Shown: piece after piece, positions 44,252 through 54,205 of the stretch | Layout: the number at the start of each line of letters is the position of its first letter | Numbering within the stretch: position 1 is the first letter of the stretch | Source of the DNA: Solitalea longa | Lineage (GTDB): Bacteria > Bacteroidota > Bacteroidia > Sphingobacteriales > Sphingobacteriaceae | DNA: 64,000 nt | Direction: 5' to 3' | Assembly: GCF_002920915.1 (NCBI RefSeq) | Contig: NZ_PQVF01000004.1 | Location: 248,001-312,000 of the forward strand | Translations under genes and position numbers: made by a program | The notes under the pieces: model-generated | Told to the model about the DNA's origin: nothing | Seen by the model: the letters and a program-made list of their open reading frames with translations, nothing else | Database searches by the model: none

Positions 44252-46594
44252 ATGTTCAATAAGATTATTTCTTCAATTAAGAATTTCTTTAAGAAAATCA
44301 ACAGTTTTCTACCTAAAAATAAGTTTGTAAAAGGGTTTATCTATTTAATTACAATAATAATCGTCTTTTTTATTGCGGTTGATTTTAATCTTTTTTGGCT
44401 GTTTGGTTACTCACCTGGCTTTAAAGATTTAAAAAATCCTCCTTTGGCTACAGCTTCGGAGCTGTACAGTGCCGACAGTGTGTTAATAGGAAGATACTAT
44501 ACCGAAAATCGTACGCCGGTTCAATTTAAAGACTTACCTGACAATCTTAAATATGCATTGATCGATACAGAAGATGCTCGTTTTTATAAACATTCTGGCA
44601 TTGATCTTCGTTCATTATTCTCCAGTATATTTTCTACTTTAAGCGGAGATCGTCGCGGAGCCAGCACCATTACCCAGCAGCTTTCAAAGAACCTGTATCA
44701 AACGCGCAGGCAAAAATCTTTTGGTTTGTTAACTCATATTCCGGTTATAAAAACCCTTATCTACAAAACCAAGGAATGGATCACAGCGGTTAAACTCGAA
44801 ATGGTTTATTCAAAAGACGAAATTCTCACCTTATATCTAAATACGGTTCCATTTGGCAACAACTCATTCGGTATTAAGGTGGCCGCTAATAAGTATTTCA
44901 ACAAACAGGTAAACCAATTAACCCCGGAGGAATCGGCTGTATTAGTGGGTATGCTCAAAGCTACTTCAACTTATAATCCGATAACAAATCCGGTAAAATC
45001 AAGAGAAAGAAGAAATATAGTTCTTTCTCAGATGGTTAAGTACAATCACTTACCAAGACCCGAATATGAAAAACTACTGTTAACTCCTATTGTTCTTGAT
45101 CTTTCTTACAAAGAAGATAATCAGCAGGAAAAAGATTCTTATGTACGAAATGCCGTTGCTAATTGGATTAAAGACTGGGCAAAGGAAAATGACTATGATA
45201 TTTACGCTGATGGTTTGAAGATTTACACAACCATTGATTCGCGTATGCAAAAATACGCCGAAGAAGCGGTAGAGGATCGAATGGCGGCTTTACAACGCAG
45301 GTTTTATGGATATTGGCAAAACAGAAATCCATGGACCGATGAAAATGGTGATGAGATTCCAAATTACATGGAAACCATGGTGGAGCGATTGCCTGTTTAT
45401 AAACAATTAACTAAAAAATATAAGGGGAATATCGACTCGATAGACAATGCCCTAAACCAAAAGAAGAGAATGACCGTATTTACCTGGAAAGGTGAAAAGG
45501 ATACAACCTTCTCGACGGTTGATTCGATGCGTTATTACTCTCAGATACTTCAAACTGGATTAATTACCATCGAACCTTCAACATCAAGGATCAGAGCCTG
45601 GGTTGGTGGTATTAACTATGATTACTTTAAGTTCGACCACGTTATTCAATCTAAGCGTCAGGCGGGTTCAACCTTTAAACCATTTGTTTACTTAACGGCT
45701 ATCGACTATAAAAAAATGTCGCCTTGCGATAAAATCAAAGACCAGCCAGTAACCATTAACTATGTTGAAAACGGAGAAAAGAAAAGTTGGTCACCCAAAA
45801 ACGCCGATTGGCATTTTACCGGTTATGACATGACCTTACGCTGGGCCTTGGGCAAATCTTGTAATTCAGTTACTGCTCAGCTTACACAAATAGTTGGATG
45901 GGATAATGTGGTTAAATACGCACATACCTGTGGAATTGAAAGTCCATTAAAATCTGTTCCTTCAGTTGGTTTAGGATCAAATGATGTTTCATTGTTTGAA
46001 ATGGCTACGGCTTATAGTGTTTTTTTAAACAAAGGAATGTATGCCAAGCCGCTATTGGTTACCAGAATTTATGATAAAGATGGAAAGCTCATTAAAGAGT
46101 TTAAGCCTGAACCCAAAAGAGTATTAAGTGAAGAAACAGCCTGGTTAATGGTGTATATGCTGCAGGGGGGTATGCAGGAACCCGGAGGAACTTCGCAAGC
46201 ATTATGGGAATATGACCTCTTTAAGAAAGGCAATGAAATTGGTGGTAAAACAGGTACAACTTCAAATTATTCTGATGGTTGGTACATGGGAGTAACCAAA
46301 GATTTGATTACAGGTACCTGGGTTGGCTGTGAAGACAGAAACATACACTTTATGTCGGGCGAATATGGTGAAGGTTCAAAAACTGCACTTCCAATTTTTG
46401 GAAAATACATGGAGAAGATTTATTCTGATCCAACTTTGGGTATAACTATGGGTAAATTTCCTAAACCAGATATTAAAATTCAAACGAAATATTATTGCCC
46501 AAATTCCGTTCCTAGGAGAGACACAACATCTGGCATAGATAGTGTGAACGTTGAAGAAGAAACTTTGCCAGACAGTATAGATACTGGGTTTTAA
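44252..46594 (+). CDS. Class A penicillin-binding protein (bifunctional peptidoglycan synthase)
   Basis: This enzyme polymerises glycan strands and cross-links peptides in the wall. The 780 residues begin with a membrane helix at about 28-50. The glycosyltransferase GT51 domain carries E107 in LIDTEDARFYKHSGID and RRGASTITQQLSKNLY. The transpeptidase domain has the nucleophile motif SxxK in RQAGSTFKPFVYL (Ser near residue 471), SCN near 535 in GKSCNSVTAQL, and KTG near 664 in GGKTGTTSNYSDGW. It most resembles PBP1A. It appears monocistronic. Confidence 0.95.
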   Translation: MFNKIISSIKNFFKKINSFLPKNKFVKGFIYLITIIIVFFIAVDFNLFWLFGYSPGFKDLKNPPLATASELYSADSVLIGRYYTENRTPVQFKDLPDNLKYALIDTEDARFYKHSGIDLRSLFSSIFSTLSGDRRGASTITQQLSKNLYQTRRQKSFGLLTHIPVIKTLIYKTKEWITAVKLEMVYSKDEILTLYLNTVPFGNNSFGIKVAANKYFNKQVNQLTPEESAVLVGMLKATSTYNPITNPVKSRERRNIVLSQMVKYNHLPRPEYEKLLLTPIVLDLSYKEDNQQEKDSYVRNAVANWIKDWAKENDYDIYADGLKIYTTIDSRMQKYAEEAVEDRMAALQRRFYGYWQNRNPWTDENGDEIPNYMETMVERLPVYKQLTKKYKGNIDSIDNALNQKKRMTVFTWKGEKDTTFSTVDSMRYYSQILQTGLITIEPSTSRIRAWVGGINYDYFKFDHVIQSKRQAGSTFKPFVYLTAIDYKKMSPCDKIKDQPVTINYVENGEKKSWSPKNADWHFTGYDMTLRWALGKSCNSVTAQLTQIVGWDNVVKYAHTCGIESPLKSVPSVGLGSNDVSLFEMATAYSVFLNKGMYAKPLLVTRIYDKDGKLIKEFKPEPKRVLSEETAWLMVYMLQGGMQEPGGTSQALWEYDLFKKGNEIGGKTGTTSNYSDGWYMGVTKDLITGTWVGCEDRNIHFMSGEYGEGSKTALPIFGKYMEKIYSDPTLGITMGKFPKPDIKIQTKYYCPNSVPRRDTTSGIDSVNVEEETLPDSIDTGF

Positions 46595-46713
46595 GTTTCA
46601 CTTTAAACGTTTTTTTTCGTATATATGTTTAAACGCTGGGTTAAGTTTGAAGTCTAATTTCAACTTAACTTATAGTTTAAGTTTTACGGTTAATATATAA
46701 ACTTCCCTATAAC

Positions 46714-49700
46714 ATGCATCGGCTTTTTAAACTTCGGTTACTCACTCTTATCTTTTCGATAATATTTCTTTCGACCGGCTACTCCGTTCAAGCCCAATAC
46801 TTTGGAAGAAACAAGGTTCAATATGAAAAATACAAGTTTAAAGTCTTAAAAACACCCCATTTCGACATTTACAATTACATGGACAATGATACCGTGATAA
46901 GGAAATTTGCCGACATGAGTGAGCGTTGGTATAATAGACATCGGAACGTTCTAGATCATCGATTTGATAATAAGAACCCGATCATGATCTATAATAACCA
47001 CTCTGACTTTTCACAAACCACGCTATCAAGTGAAAACATTGGACAAGGCACAGGTGGTGTTACCGAGGGTTACCGCGGCCGTGTATTTATGCCATTTTTT
47101 GAGGCTGCCGCTCAAACCGACCACGTCCTCGGTCACGAGTTGGTTCACGCCTTTCAATACGATATTCTTAAAAGTGCCGACTCACTAAGTCTTTATAGTA
47201 TTCAAAACCTCCCATTATGGATGGTAGAAGGTATGGCTGAGTATTTATCGATAGGCCGCAAGGATTCTCATACAGCCATGTGGATGCGCGATGCCGTGGT
47301 TAGTAAAGATTTCCCAAGTTTACGTGACCTAACTGTTACCAATAAGTATTTCCCATATCGATATGGACAGGCCTTTTGGGCTTTTGTAGCAGGGGTTTGG
47401 GGCGATACCGTTGTAAAACCATTGTTTGTTAATACAGCCAAATTTGGTTATCAAATGGCAGTTGACAGTACATTAGGTTACGAAGAGAAAGTTCTCTCTA
47501 ACATGTGGAAAACCCGAACCATCGAAAATTATAAACCCTACATGAAAGATACCATTGCATTGGTAGGAAAGAAATTGGTTCGACAAGAGGATTTGGGAGA
47601 AATGAACATCTCCCCTGTTTTGAGTCCGGATGGTAATTTTGTTACTTTCTTTAGTGAGAAAAACCTCTTCTCAATAGATTTATTCCTAGCAGATGTGAGA
47701 ACAGGTAGAGTGATCAGAAAACTGTCATCACAAGCCGAAAAATTACATGTGGATGATTATAACTACATTCAAGACGCTGGAACCTGGTCACCGGATGGAT
47801 CAAAATACGCCTACATTGTAATGATTAAGGGTAAAAGTGTTTTGATTATTGTTGATGTAAGAACAGGACGAACCCTGGATGAGATTAAAATTCATGGTCT
47901 CCCCTATTTCTCGAACCCTTCCTGGGGGCCTGATGGCAAACAAATGTTGTTAACGGCTATGATCGAAGGTAAATCAGATCTGTTCATTTACAATCTTCAA
48001 ACTAAAAAAACTCAACGATTAACAACCGATTTCAATTCAGAATTCCACGGTAGCTGGTCTAATAACGGCAAAACCATCGTATTTTCTTCAGATAGAGGCA
48101 GTGATACTAATTTACGTGAACTGAAATATGGTTCATATAAAATTTGTTTGCTCGATGTTGCTAGCGGCAAAATTGAAGTTCTTGACTTTTTCCCTGGAGC
48201 CAACAACTTTAACGCCCAGTTTTCACATGACGACAAGAAAGTATTCTTCCTTTCAAATGCTGATGGCTTAAGAAATTTGTATGAATACAACATTGAAACA
48301 AAGGAAATTAACAAACTCACCAAATACTTTACAGGTATTAGTGGTATAACTGAAGACGCTCCAGCATTTAGTGTTAGGGGAAAAAATGATATGATTGCTT
48401 ATTGTTTGTTCCGTCATGGTGATTACAACTTATACAAAGCCGAAGCTTCTGACTTCCCTAGATTTAAAGTAGATCCACAGGCAACCGACTTTACAGCATC
48501 CTTACTTCCCCCGTTCGATATTCCGAAAGAGAGTGTGCTTACCAAAAACCTCGAAAACATTAGTATCCCATACTCAGAAGCGGATTATTTGAAGGTTCCA
48601 TATCGTCCTAAATTCAGCTTGGTTACGGTTTCACAATCAGGTGTTGGTATTGGCTATAACTCACAATACGGAACCGGAGTTGCAGGTGGTATAGGCTTTT
48701 TATTTGGAGATATCTTAGATAGGAATCAGCTATATGCTGTTGCTCAGGTAAACGGAGAAATATATGATATTGGAGGTGGCGTTACTTATATAAACCGGGC
48801 AGGACGCGTAAACTGGGGTCTGGGTGTTTCACACACTCCTTACTTCAGCTCTTATTATGGTAATTTAACCTATGATCAGGAGCTAAATCTTGTTGAAAGC
48901 CCTTTTTATAAACAGCGAACTTTTGTGGAAGAATTGGCTTTATACAGTTATTATCCAATTTCACAAACGTTACGTTGGGAGTTAAATACTACATTAAGCC
49001 ATTATAGTTATCGGATTGACAAATACAGTGACTATTATACTGCAGAGCAGGATAACCAAGGTAATATTTACCCAGGTTATTACGTGGGCCAGGAAAGATC
49101 TAAAGTTAATGCTAAGGCCTTAGGTTTTACCCCATTCAATTTAGTAGCTTTCCAGGGAGCTTATGTTGGTGATAATTCACAATTTGGATTAACAGCGCCT
49201 GTAAAGGGTCAACGATTCAGATTACAACTGTCACAAACTCTTGGAAATTATAACTTCACATCAGTTACCACCGATTATAGAAGATACCTTTATTCAAAAC
49301 CCTGGACATTTGCTTTCAGAGGTATGTATTATGGTCGTTTTGGAAATACTCAGGATTTAAGAGCCTTGTACCCTATTTATTTAGGTTATGATCAATTAAT
49401 ACATGGTTATAATAGTAATTCACTTTACGAAAATTATAGCCCGGATGGCAAAACAGGAGTTGACCCATATGACTTATTAGGTGATCATATGGCTGTTGCG
49501 AATTTCGAAATCCGTTTCCCGTTAACTGGTCCTGAAAAACTTTCGAAGATCAAATCTGGATTCTTATTTTCTGATTTGGCATTTTTCACTGATGCTGGTT
49601 TAGCATGGGCCAAAGGACAGCCAGTTGAATTTACCTGGAAACATGTTCCAGGCCAGGCTTCTCCAATTGTAAGTACAGGTGTTACATTGCGTATTAATCT

Positions 49701-49800
49701 ATTTGGTTATGCCGTAATAGAACCCTATTTAGCTATACCTTTCCAACGCTACAATCCTAAACCTTATTTTGGTTTATTCCTCTCAGGCGGCGGATGGTAA
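46714..49800 (+). CDS. Giant exported protein: HExxH metallopeptidase, TolB-like propeller and C-terminal barrel
   Basis: The 1028 residues start with a signal peptide ending near GYSVQAQ. The first part is gluzincin-like, with GHELVHAFQYD (HExxH near residue 140) and a downstream glutamate in WMVEGMAEYLS, as in MA-type peptidases. A TolB-like beta-propeller follows (SPVLSPDGNFVTFFSEKN; GTWSPDGSKYAYIV; SWGPDGKQMLLTAM; GSWSNNGKTIVFSSDRGSDTNL). The last 350 residues are aromatic-rich beta-strands ending in GLFLSGGGW, like an outer-membrane beta-barrel with an aromatic C-terminus. Domain architecture is read from the sequence; a role at the outer membrane is inferred. Confidence 0.85.
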   Translation: MHRLFKLRLLTLIFSIIFLSTGYSVQAQYFGRNKVQYEKYKFKVLKTPHFDIYNYMDNDTVIRKFADMSERWYNRHRNVLDHRFDNKNPIMIYNNHSDFSQTTLSSENIGQGTGGVTEGYRGRVFMPFFEAAAQTDHVLGHELVHAFQYDILKSADSLSLYSIQNLPLWMVEGMAEYLSIGRKDSHTAMWMRDAVVSKDFPSLRDLTVTNKYFPYRYGQAFWAFVAGVWGDTVVKPLFVNTAKFGYQMAVDSTLGYEEKVLSNMWKTRTIENYKPYMKDTIALVGKKLVRQEDLGEMNISPVLSPDGNFVTFFSEKNLFSIDLFLADVRTGRVIRKLSSQAEKLHVDDYNYIQDAGTWSPDGSKYAYIVMIKGKSVLIIVDVRTGRTLDEIKIHGLPYFSNPSWGPDGKQMLLTAMIEGKSDLFIYNLQTKKTQRLTTDFNSEFHGSWSNNGKTIVFSSDRGSDTNLRELKYGSYKICLLDVASGKIEVLDFFPGANNFNAQFSHDDKKVFFLSNADGLRNLYEYNIETKEINKLTKYFTGISGITEDAPAFSVRGKNDMIAYCLFRHGDYNLYKAEASDFPRFKVDPQATDFTASLLPPFDIPKESVLTKNLENISIPYSEADYLKVPYRPKFSLVTVSQSGVGIGYNSQYGTGVAGGIGFLFGDILDRNQLYAVAQVNGEIYDIGGGVTYINRAGRVNWGLGVSHTPYFSSYYGNLTYDQELNLVESPFYKQRTFVEELALYSYYPISQTLRWELNTTLSHYSYRIDKYSDYYTAEQDNQGNIYPGYYVGQERSKVNAKALGFTPFNLVAFQGAYVGDNSQFGLTAPVKGQRFRLQLSQTLGNYNFTSVTTDYRRYLYSKPWTFAFRGMYYGRFGNTQDLRALYPIYLGYDQLIHGYNSNSLYENYSPDGKTGVDPYDLLGDHMAVANFEIRFPLTGPEKLSKIKSGFLFSDLAFFTDAGLAWAKGQPVEFTWKHVPGQASPIVSTGVTLRINLFGYAVIEPYLAIPFQRYNPKPYFGLFLSGGGW

Positions 49801-49830
49801 TGTTTTTGTTAAGAAAACAATAAGAATAAG

Positions 49831-49867
49831 AGATTGCTCCTTTAACGGAGCAATCTTTTTTATTTTT
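49831..49867 (+). terminator. Intrinsic terminator after the giant barrel protein
   Basis: AGATTGCTCC (49831-49840) pairs with GGAGCAATCT (49847-49856), followed by an eight-base T run. Confidence 0.85.
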
Positions 49868-49891
49868 GAATCACAACTATTCAATTAAAAA

Positions 49892-51520
49892 ATGAGAAAG
49901 TATTTTACGTTTACCCTGGCATTTTTGGTTACCGTTTGCTTGCCATCATTTGCTCAAAAAGCAGCAAAAACAATTCCTTCCAAACCTAAACTCATTGTAG
50001 GTATTGTGGTTGATCAAATGCGTTACGATTATTTGTATCGCTATTATTCTAAATATTTGGATGGAGGATTTAAACGATTGATGAACGAAGGTTTTAACTG
50101 TAAGAATAATCATTATAGCTACGTTCCAACTTATACCGGCCCAGGTCATGCCTCCATTTACACGGGTAGCGTGCCCTCTATAAATGGCATTGCCGGTAAT
50201 GATTGGTACGATCGCGTTTCACAAAAAAGCATGTATTGCGCCGAAGACACTTCTGTTACAACTGTTGGAAGTAACTCAAAAGCTGGCTTAATGTCGCCTA
50301 ATAACCTGTTGGTAACTACAATTACGGATCAATTACGCTTGTCAAACAATTTTGGATCAAGAGTAATAGGCATTTCTCAAAAGGACCGTGGTTCTATTTT
50401 ACCAGCGGGACATACCGCAAATGCTTCTTACTGGTTTGACTCATCGGCAGGAAATTGGATCACCAGTTCATTTTATATGAAAGAACTACCAAAATGGGTT
50501 CAAACTATAAATGAAAAACGCCCGGCTGATGAATATCTGAAACGCAACTGGACAACCTTACTACCTATTGAAGACTATAAAGAAAGTACCGCAGACGATC
50601 AACCCTATGAACGTCCACTTCCTGGTGAAGAAAAGCCAGTTTTCCCGCATAAACCGGCTAATTACGAAGTGATACGGACAACTCCCTGGGGTAATACCCT
50701 AACAAAAGATTTCGCCATTGAAACCTTAAAAAATGAACAACTTGGAAAAGGAAGCTTTACTGATTTTCTGGCTATAAGCTTTTCTTCTACTGATTACGTC
50801 GGCCACTCTTTTGGACCTAATTCTATTGAAGCTGAGGACACTTATTTGAGATTAGACAAGGATATTGCAGAATTATTGACTTATTTGGATAACTACCTAG
50901 GAAAAGACAATGTACTGGTGTTTTTAACAGCCGACCATGGCGTTGCCAATATTGCTGCCTTTAATAAGAGTTTTAAGATTCCTGCAGGAGTTTCAGACGA
51001 TAGAAAAGCAATTAAAGCATTAGGCACTTTTTTAAACGAAAAACTTGGCGAGGGTAAATGGATTGAATATGCCATAAATGATCAGCTATATGTTAACATG
51101 AACTTGCTAAAACAAAAAAATGTTAAATATGATGATGTATTTAATCTTTGTAAGGAGTTTATTATGCAGATGGATGGCGTAGCAAATGTTATTGACCTGC
51201 ACAATTTATCAGATGCGCTAATACCTGATTATCAACTCTCAGTAATTAAAAACGGGATGAATGCAAAAAGATCAGGTGATATTTATGTATTGGAGCGGCC
51301 AAACTGGATGTCGGGAACAAAAATGCAAGGAACAACCCATGGTAGCATTTATACAAGTGATACGCATGTACCTCTATTATGGTACGGATGGAATATACAA
51401 GCAAAATCAACAACTCAACGGACACAGATTGTAGACATATCGGCTACACTTGCTGCTTTGCTCGAAATTTTGGAGCCAAATGGATGTATTGGAACCCCAA
51501 TTCAAGGATTAACTAAATAA
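49892..51520 (+). CDS. pafA: PafA-type alkaline phosphatase
   Basis: This calcium- or zinc-dependent phosphatase of the alkaline phosphatase superfamily hydrolyses phosphate monoesters in the periplasm. The 542 residues begin with a signal peptide (MRKYFTFTLAFLVTVCLPSFAQ). The nucleophile threonine, near residue 81, is in TYTGPGHASIYTG. The metal- and phosphate-binding motifs GIVVDQMRYDYLYRY, AGNDWYDR, ISQKDRGSILPAGH (K and R that define monoesterase PafA), STDYVGHSFGP and FLTADHGVAN are all present. It follows the giant barrel protein after a terminator. Confidence 0.92.
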   Translation: MRKYFTFTLAFLVTVCLPSFAQKAAKTIPSKPKLIVGIVVDQMRYDYLYRYYSKYLDGGFKRLMNEGFNCKNNHYSYVPTYTGPGHASIYTGSVPSINGIAGNDWYDRVSQKSMYCAEDTSVTTVGSNSKAGLMSPNNLLVTTITDQLRLSNNFGSRVIGISQKDRGSILPAGHTANASYWFDSSAGNWITSSFYMKELPKWVQTINEKRPADEYLKRNWTTLLPIEDYKESTADDQPYERPLPGEEKPVFPHKPANYEVIRTTPWGNTLTKDFAIETLKNEQLGKGSFTDFLAISFSSTDYVGHSFGPNSIEAEDTYLRLDKDIAELLTYLDNYLGKDNVLVFLTADHGVANIAAFNKSFKIPAGVSDDRKAIKALGTFLNEKLGEGKWIEYAINDQLYVNMNLLKQKNVKYDDVFNLCKEFIMQMDGVANVIDLHNLSDALIPDYQLSVIKNGMNAKRSGDIYVLERPNWMSGTKMQGTTHGSIYTSDTHVPLLWYGWNIQAKSTTQRTQIVDISATLAALLEILEPNGCIGTPIQGLTK

Positions 51521-51564
51521 ATTCTAGAAGAATTATCAATTGTATCAAGGATAGATTGAATAGC

Positions 51565-51597
51565 AAAAAAGCTTCGAACTTAGTTCGAAGCTTTTTT
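51565..51597. terminator. Bidirectional terminator after pafA
   Basis: AAAAAAGCTTCGAA and its complement TTCGAAGCTTTTTT form a near-perfect hairpin between the convergent pafA gene and the TauE/SafE-like gene. Confidence 0.8.
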
Positions 51598-51608
51598 GTT
51601 GCTCTGCA

Positions 51609-52310
51609 TTAATGACATTCGGTAGGTGCTATAGTTTCTGATCTAGTTTCTAAGTGTGGACTTAAATAAGGTATACCCAGATTTAGCCCCCTTATAATTA
51701 GCAAACAACCCATTAAAAGCATAAAGGCTGGTATGGCCCTTTTAATTTTATTTCTCAGTTTAAGATCGATTATATTACCCATTAAACCAACTCCTAACAT
51801 TGCTGGAATAGTGCCTAACCCGAAGAAAACCATAAATAAGGCTCCTTGATATGCACTTCCAAGCGAAGTGGTCCAAATAATACCCAAATAAACAAAACCA
51901 CATGGCAACAAACCATTCAACAAACCAATTGAAAATAAAGAACTGAGTTGTGGTTTACTGAACAGTTTCGCTATGGCATTTTTAATCAAACCTATAGGTT
52001 TAAATAAGATATAACTGGTATTGAGTCTGAACTTACTGAAATAGGGAAAAATGGCTATCATTAAAATTAAAATACCTAAAGCAATGGAAAGGCTTTGTTG
52101 AAATCCGGCCAATTTAAACCCTAAACCCAGTAATCCAAATAGCAACCCAATTAGCGAATAAGAGATTACCCGGCCCAAATTGTAAATAAGAACTGAAACA
52201 ACTCGATTTATCAGTAAATCATTCTTTACGGGTAATGACAGCGCTATCGGGCCACACATACCAATACAATGAAAACTACCTACAAAACCAAAAATTAATG
52301 CTTCAATCAT
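51609..52310 (-). CDS. TauE/SafE-like membrane protein of the cbb3 cluster
   Basis: This integral inner-membrane protein likely handles copper or another ion for oxidase assembly. The 233 residues have about six hydrophobic helices. The first carries GFVGSFHCIGMCGPIALSLP, a cysteine-rich motif shared with cbb3-associated relatives. A second feature is GLLNGLLPCGFVYLGIIWTTSLG in the fourth segment. It is the last gene of the cbb3 cluster, 12 bases after ccoH. Confidence 0.83.
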   Translation of the reverse strand: MIEALIFGFVGSFHCIGMCGPIALSLPVKNDLLINRVVSVLIYNLGRVISYSLIGLLFGLLGLGFKLAGFQQSLSIALGILILMIAIFPYFSKFRLNTSYILFKPIGLIKNAIAKLFSKPQLSSLFSIGLLNGLLPCGFVYLGIIWTTSLGSAYQGALFMVFFGLGTIPAMLGVGLMGNIIDLKLRNKIKRAIPAFMLLMGCLLIIRGLNLGIPYLSPHLETRSETIAPTECH

Positions 52311-52322
52311 CGATTGATCTTA

Positions 52323-52766
52323 TTACAAAAAAATATTTTGTTCTAAATAATAATCTTTGCCTTCACATTTCCAATCTATCCGCAATATGTACAAACCCTT
52401 TACAAAACTGGAAGAATTTATTACCTGTACACCATTATTATCAGCTTCTAACGCAACTTTTAAGTCTTTACTCTCATCCGAAGGCCGAATTAAGGCAATA
52501 GTTCCCTCAACTTTTTTGCCGTCAAAATCTTTTGGCAGGTCAATTGAGACTTGTTTCGCTGATAGTTCAACTTTGGTTTGCTCACTCAGTTTTGCCACAT
52601 TCTCTTTACCATCTATTTTATGCTGATACTTCAGTTCTTCGGCATAATAATTAGGGGTAATCAATTCAAATTTTTCATGCATGGCCTTGTAAGCCAACCA
52701 CACAATAAAAACCACAAAACTCAAATAAAATATGGCTGCAATATAACTCCAACTCAATTTAAACAT
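52323..52766 (-). CDS. ccoH: Cbb3 oxidase assembly protein FixH/CcoH
   Basis: CcoH is needed for assembly or stability of cbb3 oxidase. The 147 residues have one N-terminal helix (SWSYIAAIFYLSFVVFIVWLAYKAM) and a periplasmic domain beginning LITPNYYAEELKYQHKIDGKENVAKL, the signature of FixH proteins. It lies between ccoG and the TauE/SafE-like gene, which supports the assignment despite a divergent sequence. Confidence 0.85.
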   Translation of the reverse strand: MFKLSWSYIAAIFYLSFVVFIVWLAYKAMHEKFELITPNYYAEELKYQHKIDGKENVAKLSEQTKVELSAKQVSIDLPKDFDGKKVEGTIALIRPSDESKDLKVALEADNNGVQVINSSSFVKGLYILRIDWKCEGKDYYLEQNIFL

Positions 52767-52776
52767 CTTATAAGTA

Positions 52777-54183
52777 TTAATCGCTTACCGGCCCCATAAA
52801 TGAGGTCTTAATGGTTTGCATCTTTATATTACCATTATACACGCCAATCTTAAGATTAGTTTTGCGTGAATTGATTTCTTTTTTCGGCAGTATAATGAAG
52901 AAAGTACCATTCGCTGACTCTTCTCCGTTAACAATAATATTTTTGCCTATAATTTTAACATCCGCAATAGCGTTCTCTACTTTAATAGTAATTGGTATCT
53001 TCTCCTGGCTTTTATTCAGAATTTTAATATTATAAAGATTACTGATGCTATCGTTACCCTGTTTTTGGTAAAGCATACCTCCTACCCTTGTAACCGTCGT
53101 ATCCAGGTCTTTACGTGATGCCAGTAAAAACACCATAACACCAATTAAAACAAACAATACAGCTGAATAACCTTTTATACGTGAAGTAAATTTAAACTTC
53201 TCTTTTCTAATAATGTTATTCTCCGATGCAAATCGAATTAAACCACGAGACAGGCCTACTCTATCCATCATATGATCGCAAGCATCAATACAGGCTGTAC
53301 AGTTAACACATTCCAATTGAGTACCGTTGCGAATATCAATTCCTGTTGGACAAACTTTTACACACTGATAACAGTCAATACAATCACCAATAGTTCGTGT
53401 TTCATTTTTCCTGAATTTCCCGCGACTTTCACCTCTCACTCTATCGTAGGCAACAACTATTGAATCTTTATCCAACAGTACGCCTTGCAATCTTCCATAA
53501 GGGCAAATTGCTATACATACCTGCTCTCGCAGGTGAGCAAAAACTCCATAGAAACATAAAGTAAAGGCTAAAAGGGCAATGAAACCAGTCAAATGCAGAC
53601 CAATAGGTTCCATTATTATTTTAATGAGATCATCAAGACCTATAACATACGCTAAAAAAGTATTGGCTATCAAAAAAGAAACAGCAAAAAAAACAGTATG
53701 CTTAGCTGTCTTTTTAAAGATCTTATCCTTCGTCCAGGGGCCATTATTTAAAGCCCGCTGTTGGTTATGGTTACCCTCAATCCAATATTCAATTTTACGA
53801 AAAACCATTTCCATAAAAATGGTTTGAGGGCAAGCCCAACCACAAAAAACCCTTCCGAATATTACGGTAAAAAGAACAATGAAAACTAAGAAAGTGATCA
53901 TCCCCAGCCCGAAGATAAAGAAGTCCTGAGGCCAAAAAGTAACTCCAAAAAGGGTAAACTTTCTATCTAAAATATTAAACTGAAACAGCTGATGTCCATT
54001 AATCTTTATAAAAGGAAGAGCAAAAAAGATCACAAGGTAAACCAAACTTAAAACTGTCCGTACATTGTAATACCAGCCTTCCGGCTTTTGAGCATAAACC
54101 CATTTACGTTTACCTTTTTCGTCAACAGTTGCTAAATGATCCCTAAAACCATCCTCTTCATATAAAACATCGTCTTGCGCCAT
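52777..54183 (-). CDS. ccoG: Cbb3 oxidase accessory ferredoxin-like protein CcoG
   Basis: CcoG (FixG/RdxA) is a membrane iron-sulphur protein involved in cbb3 biogenesis, with proposed copper-reducing activity. The 468 residues have about five helices, the GRVFCGWACPQTIFMEMVFRKIEYWIEG loop, and two 4Fe-4S sites: CIDCYQCVKVCPTGIDIRNG and CVNCTACIDACDHMM. The C-terminal periplasmic immunoglobulin-like part (IKILNKSQEKIPITIKVEN) is also typical. It sits between ccoP and ccoH. Confidence 0.94.
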   Translation of the reverse strand: MAQDDVLYEEDGFRDHLATVDEKGKRKWVYAQKPEGWYYNVRTVLSLVYLVIFFALPFIKINGHQLFQFNILDRKFTLFGVTFWPQDFFIFGLGMITFLVFIVLFTVIFGRVFCGWACPQTIFMEMVFRKIEYWIEGNHNQQRALNNGPWTKDKIFKKTAKHTVFFAVSFLIANTFLAYVIGLDDLIKIIMEPIGLHLTGFIALLAFTLCFYGVFAHLREQVCIAICPYGRLQGVLLDKDSIVVAYDRVRGESRGKFRKNETRTIGDCIDCYQCVKVCPTGIDIRNGTQLECVNCTACIDACDHMMDRVGLSRGLIRFASENNIIRKEKFKFTSRIKGYSAVLFVLIGVMVFLLASRKDLDTTVTRVGGMLYQKQGNDSISNLYNIKILNKSQEKIPITIKVENAIADVKIIGKNIIVNGEESANGTFFIILPKKEINSRKTNLKIGVYNGNIKMQTIKTSFMGPVSD

Positions 54184-54205
54184 TTCAATCTTCTCTTGTT
54201 TCGAG

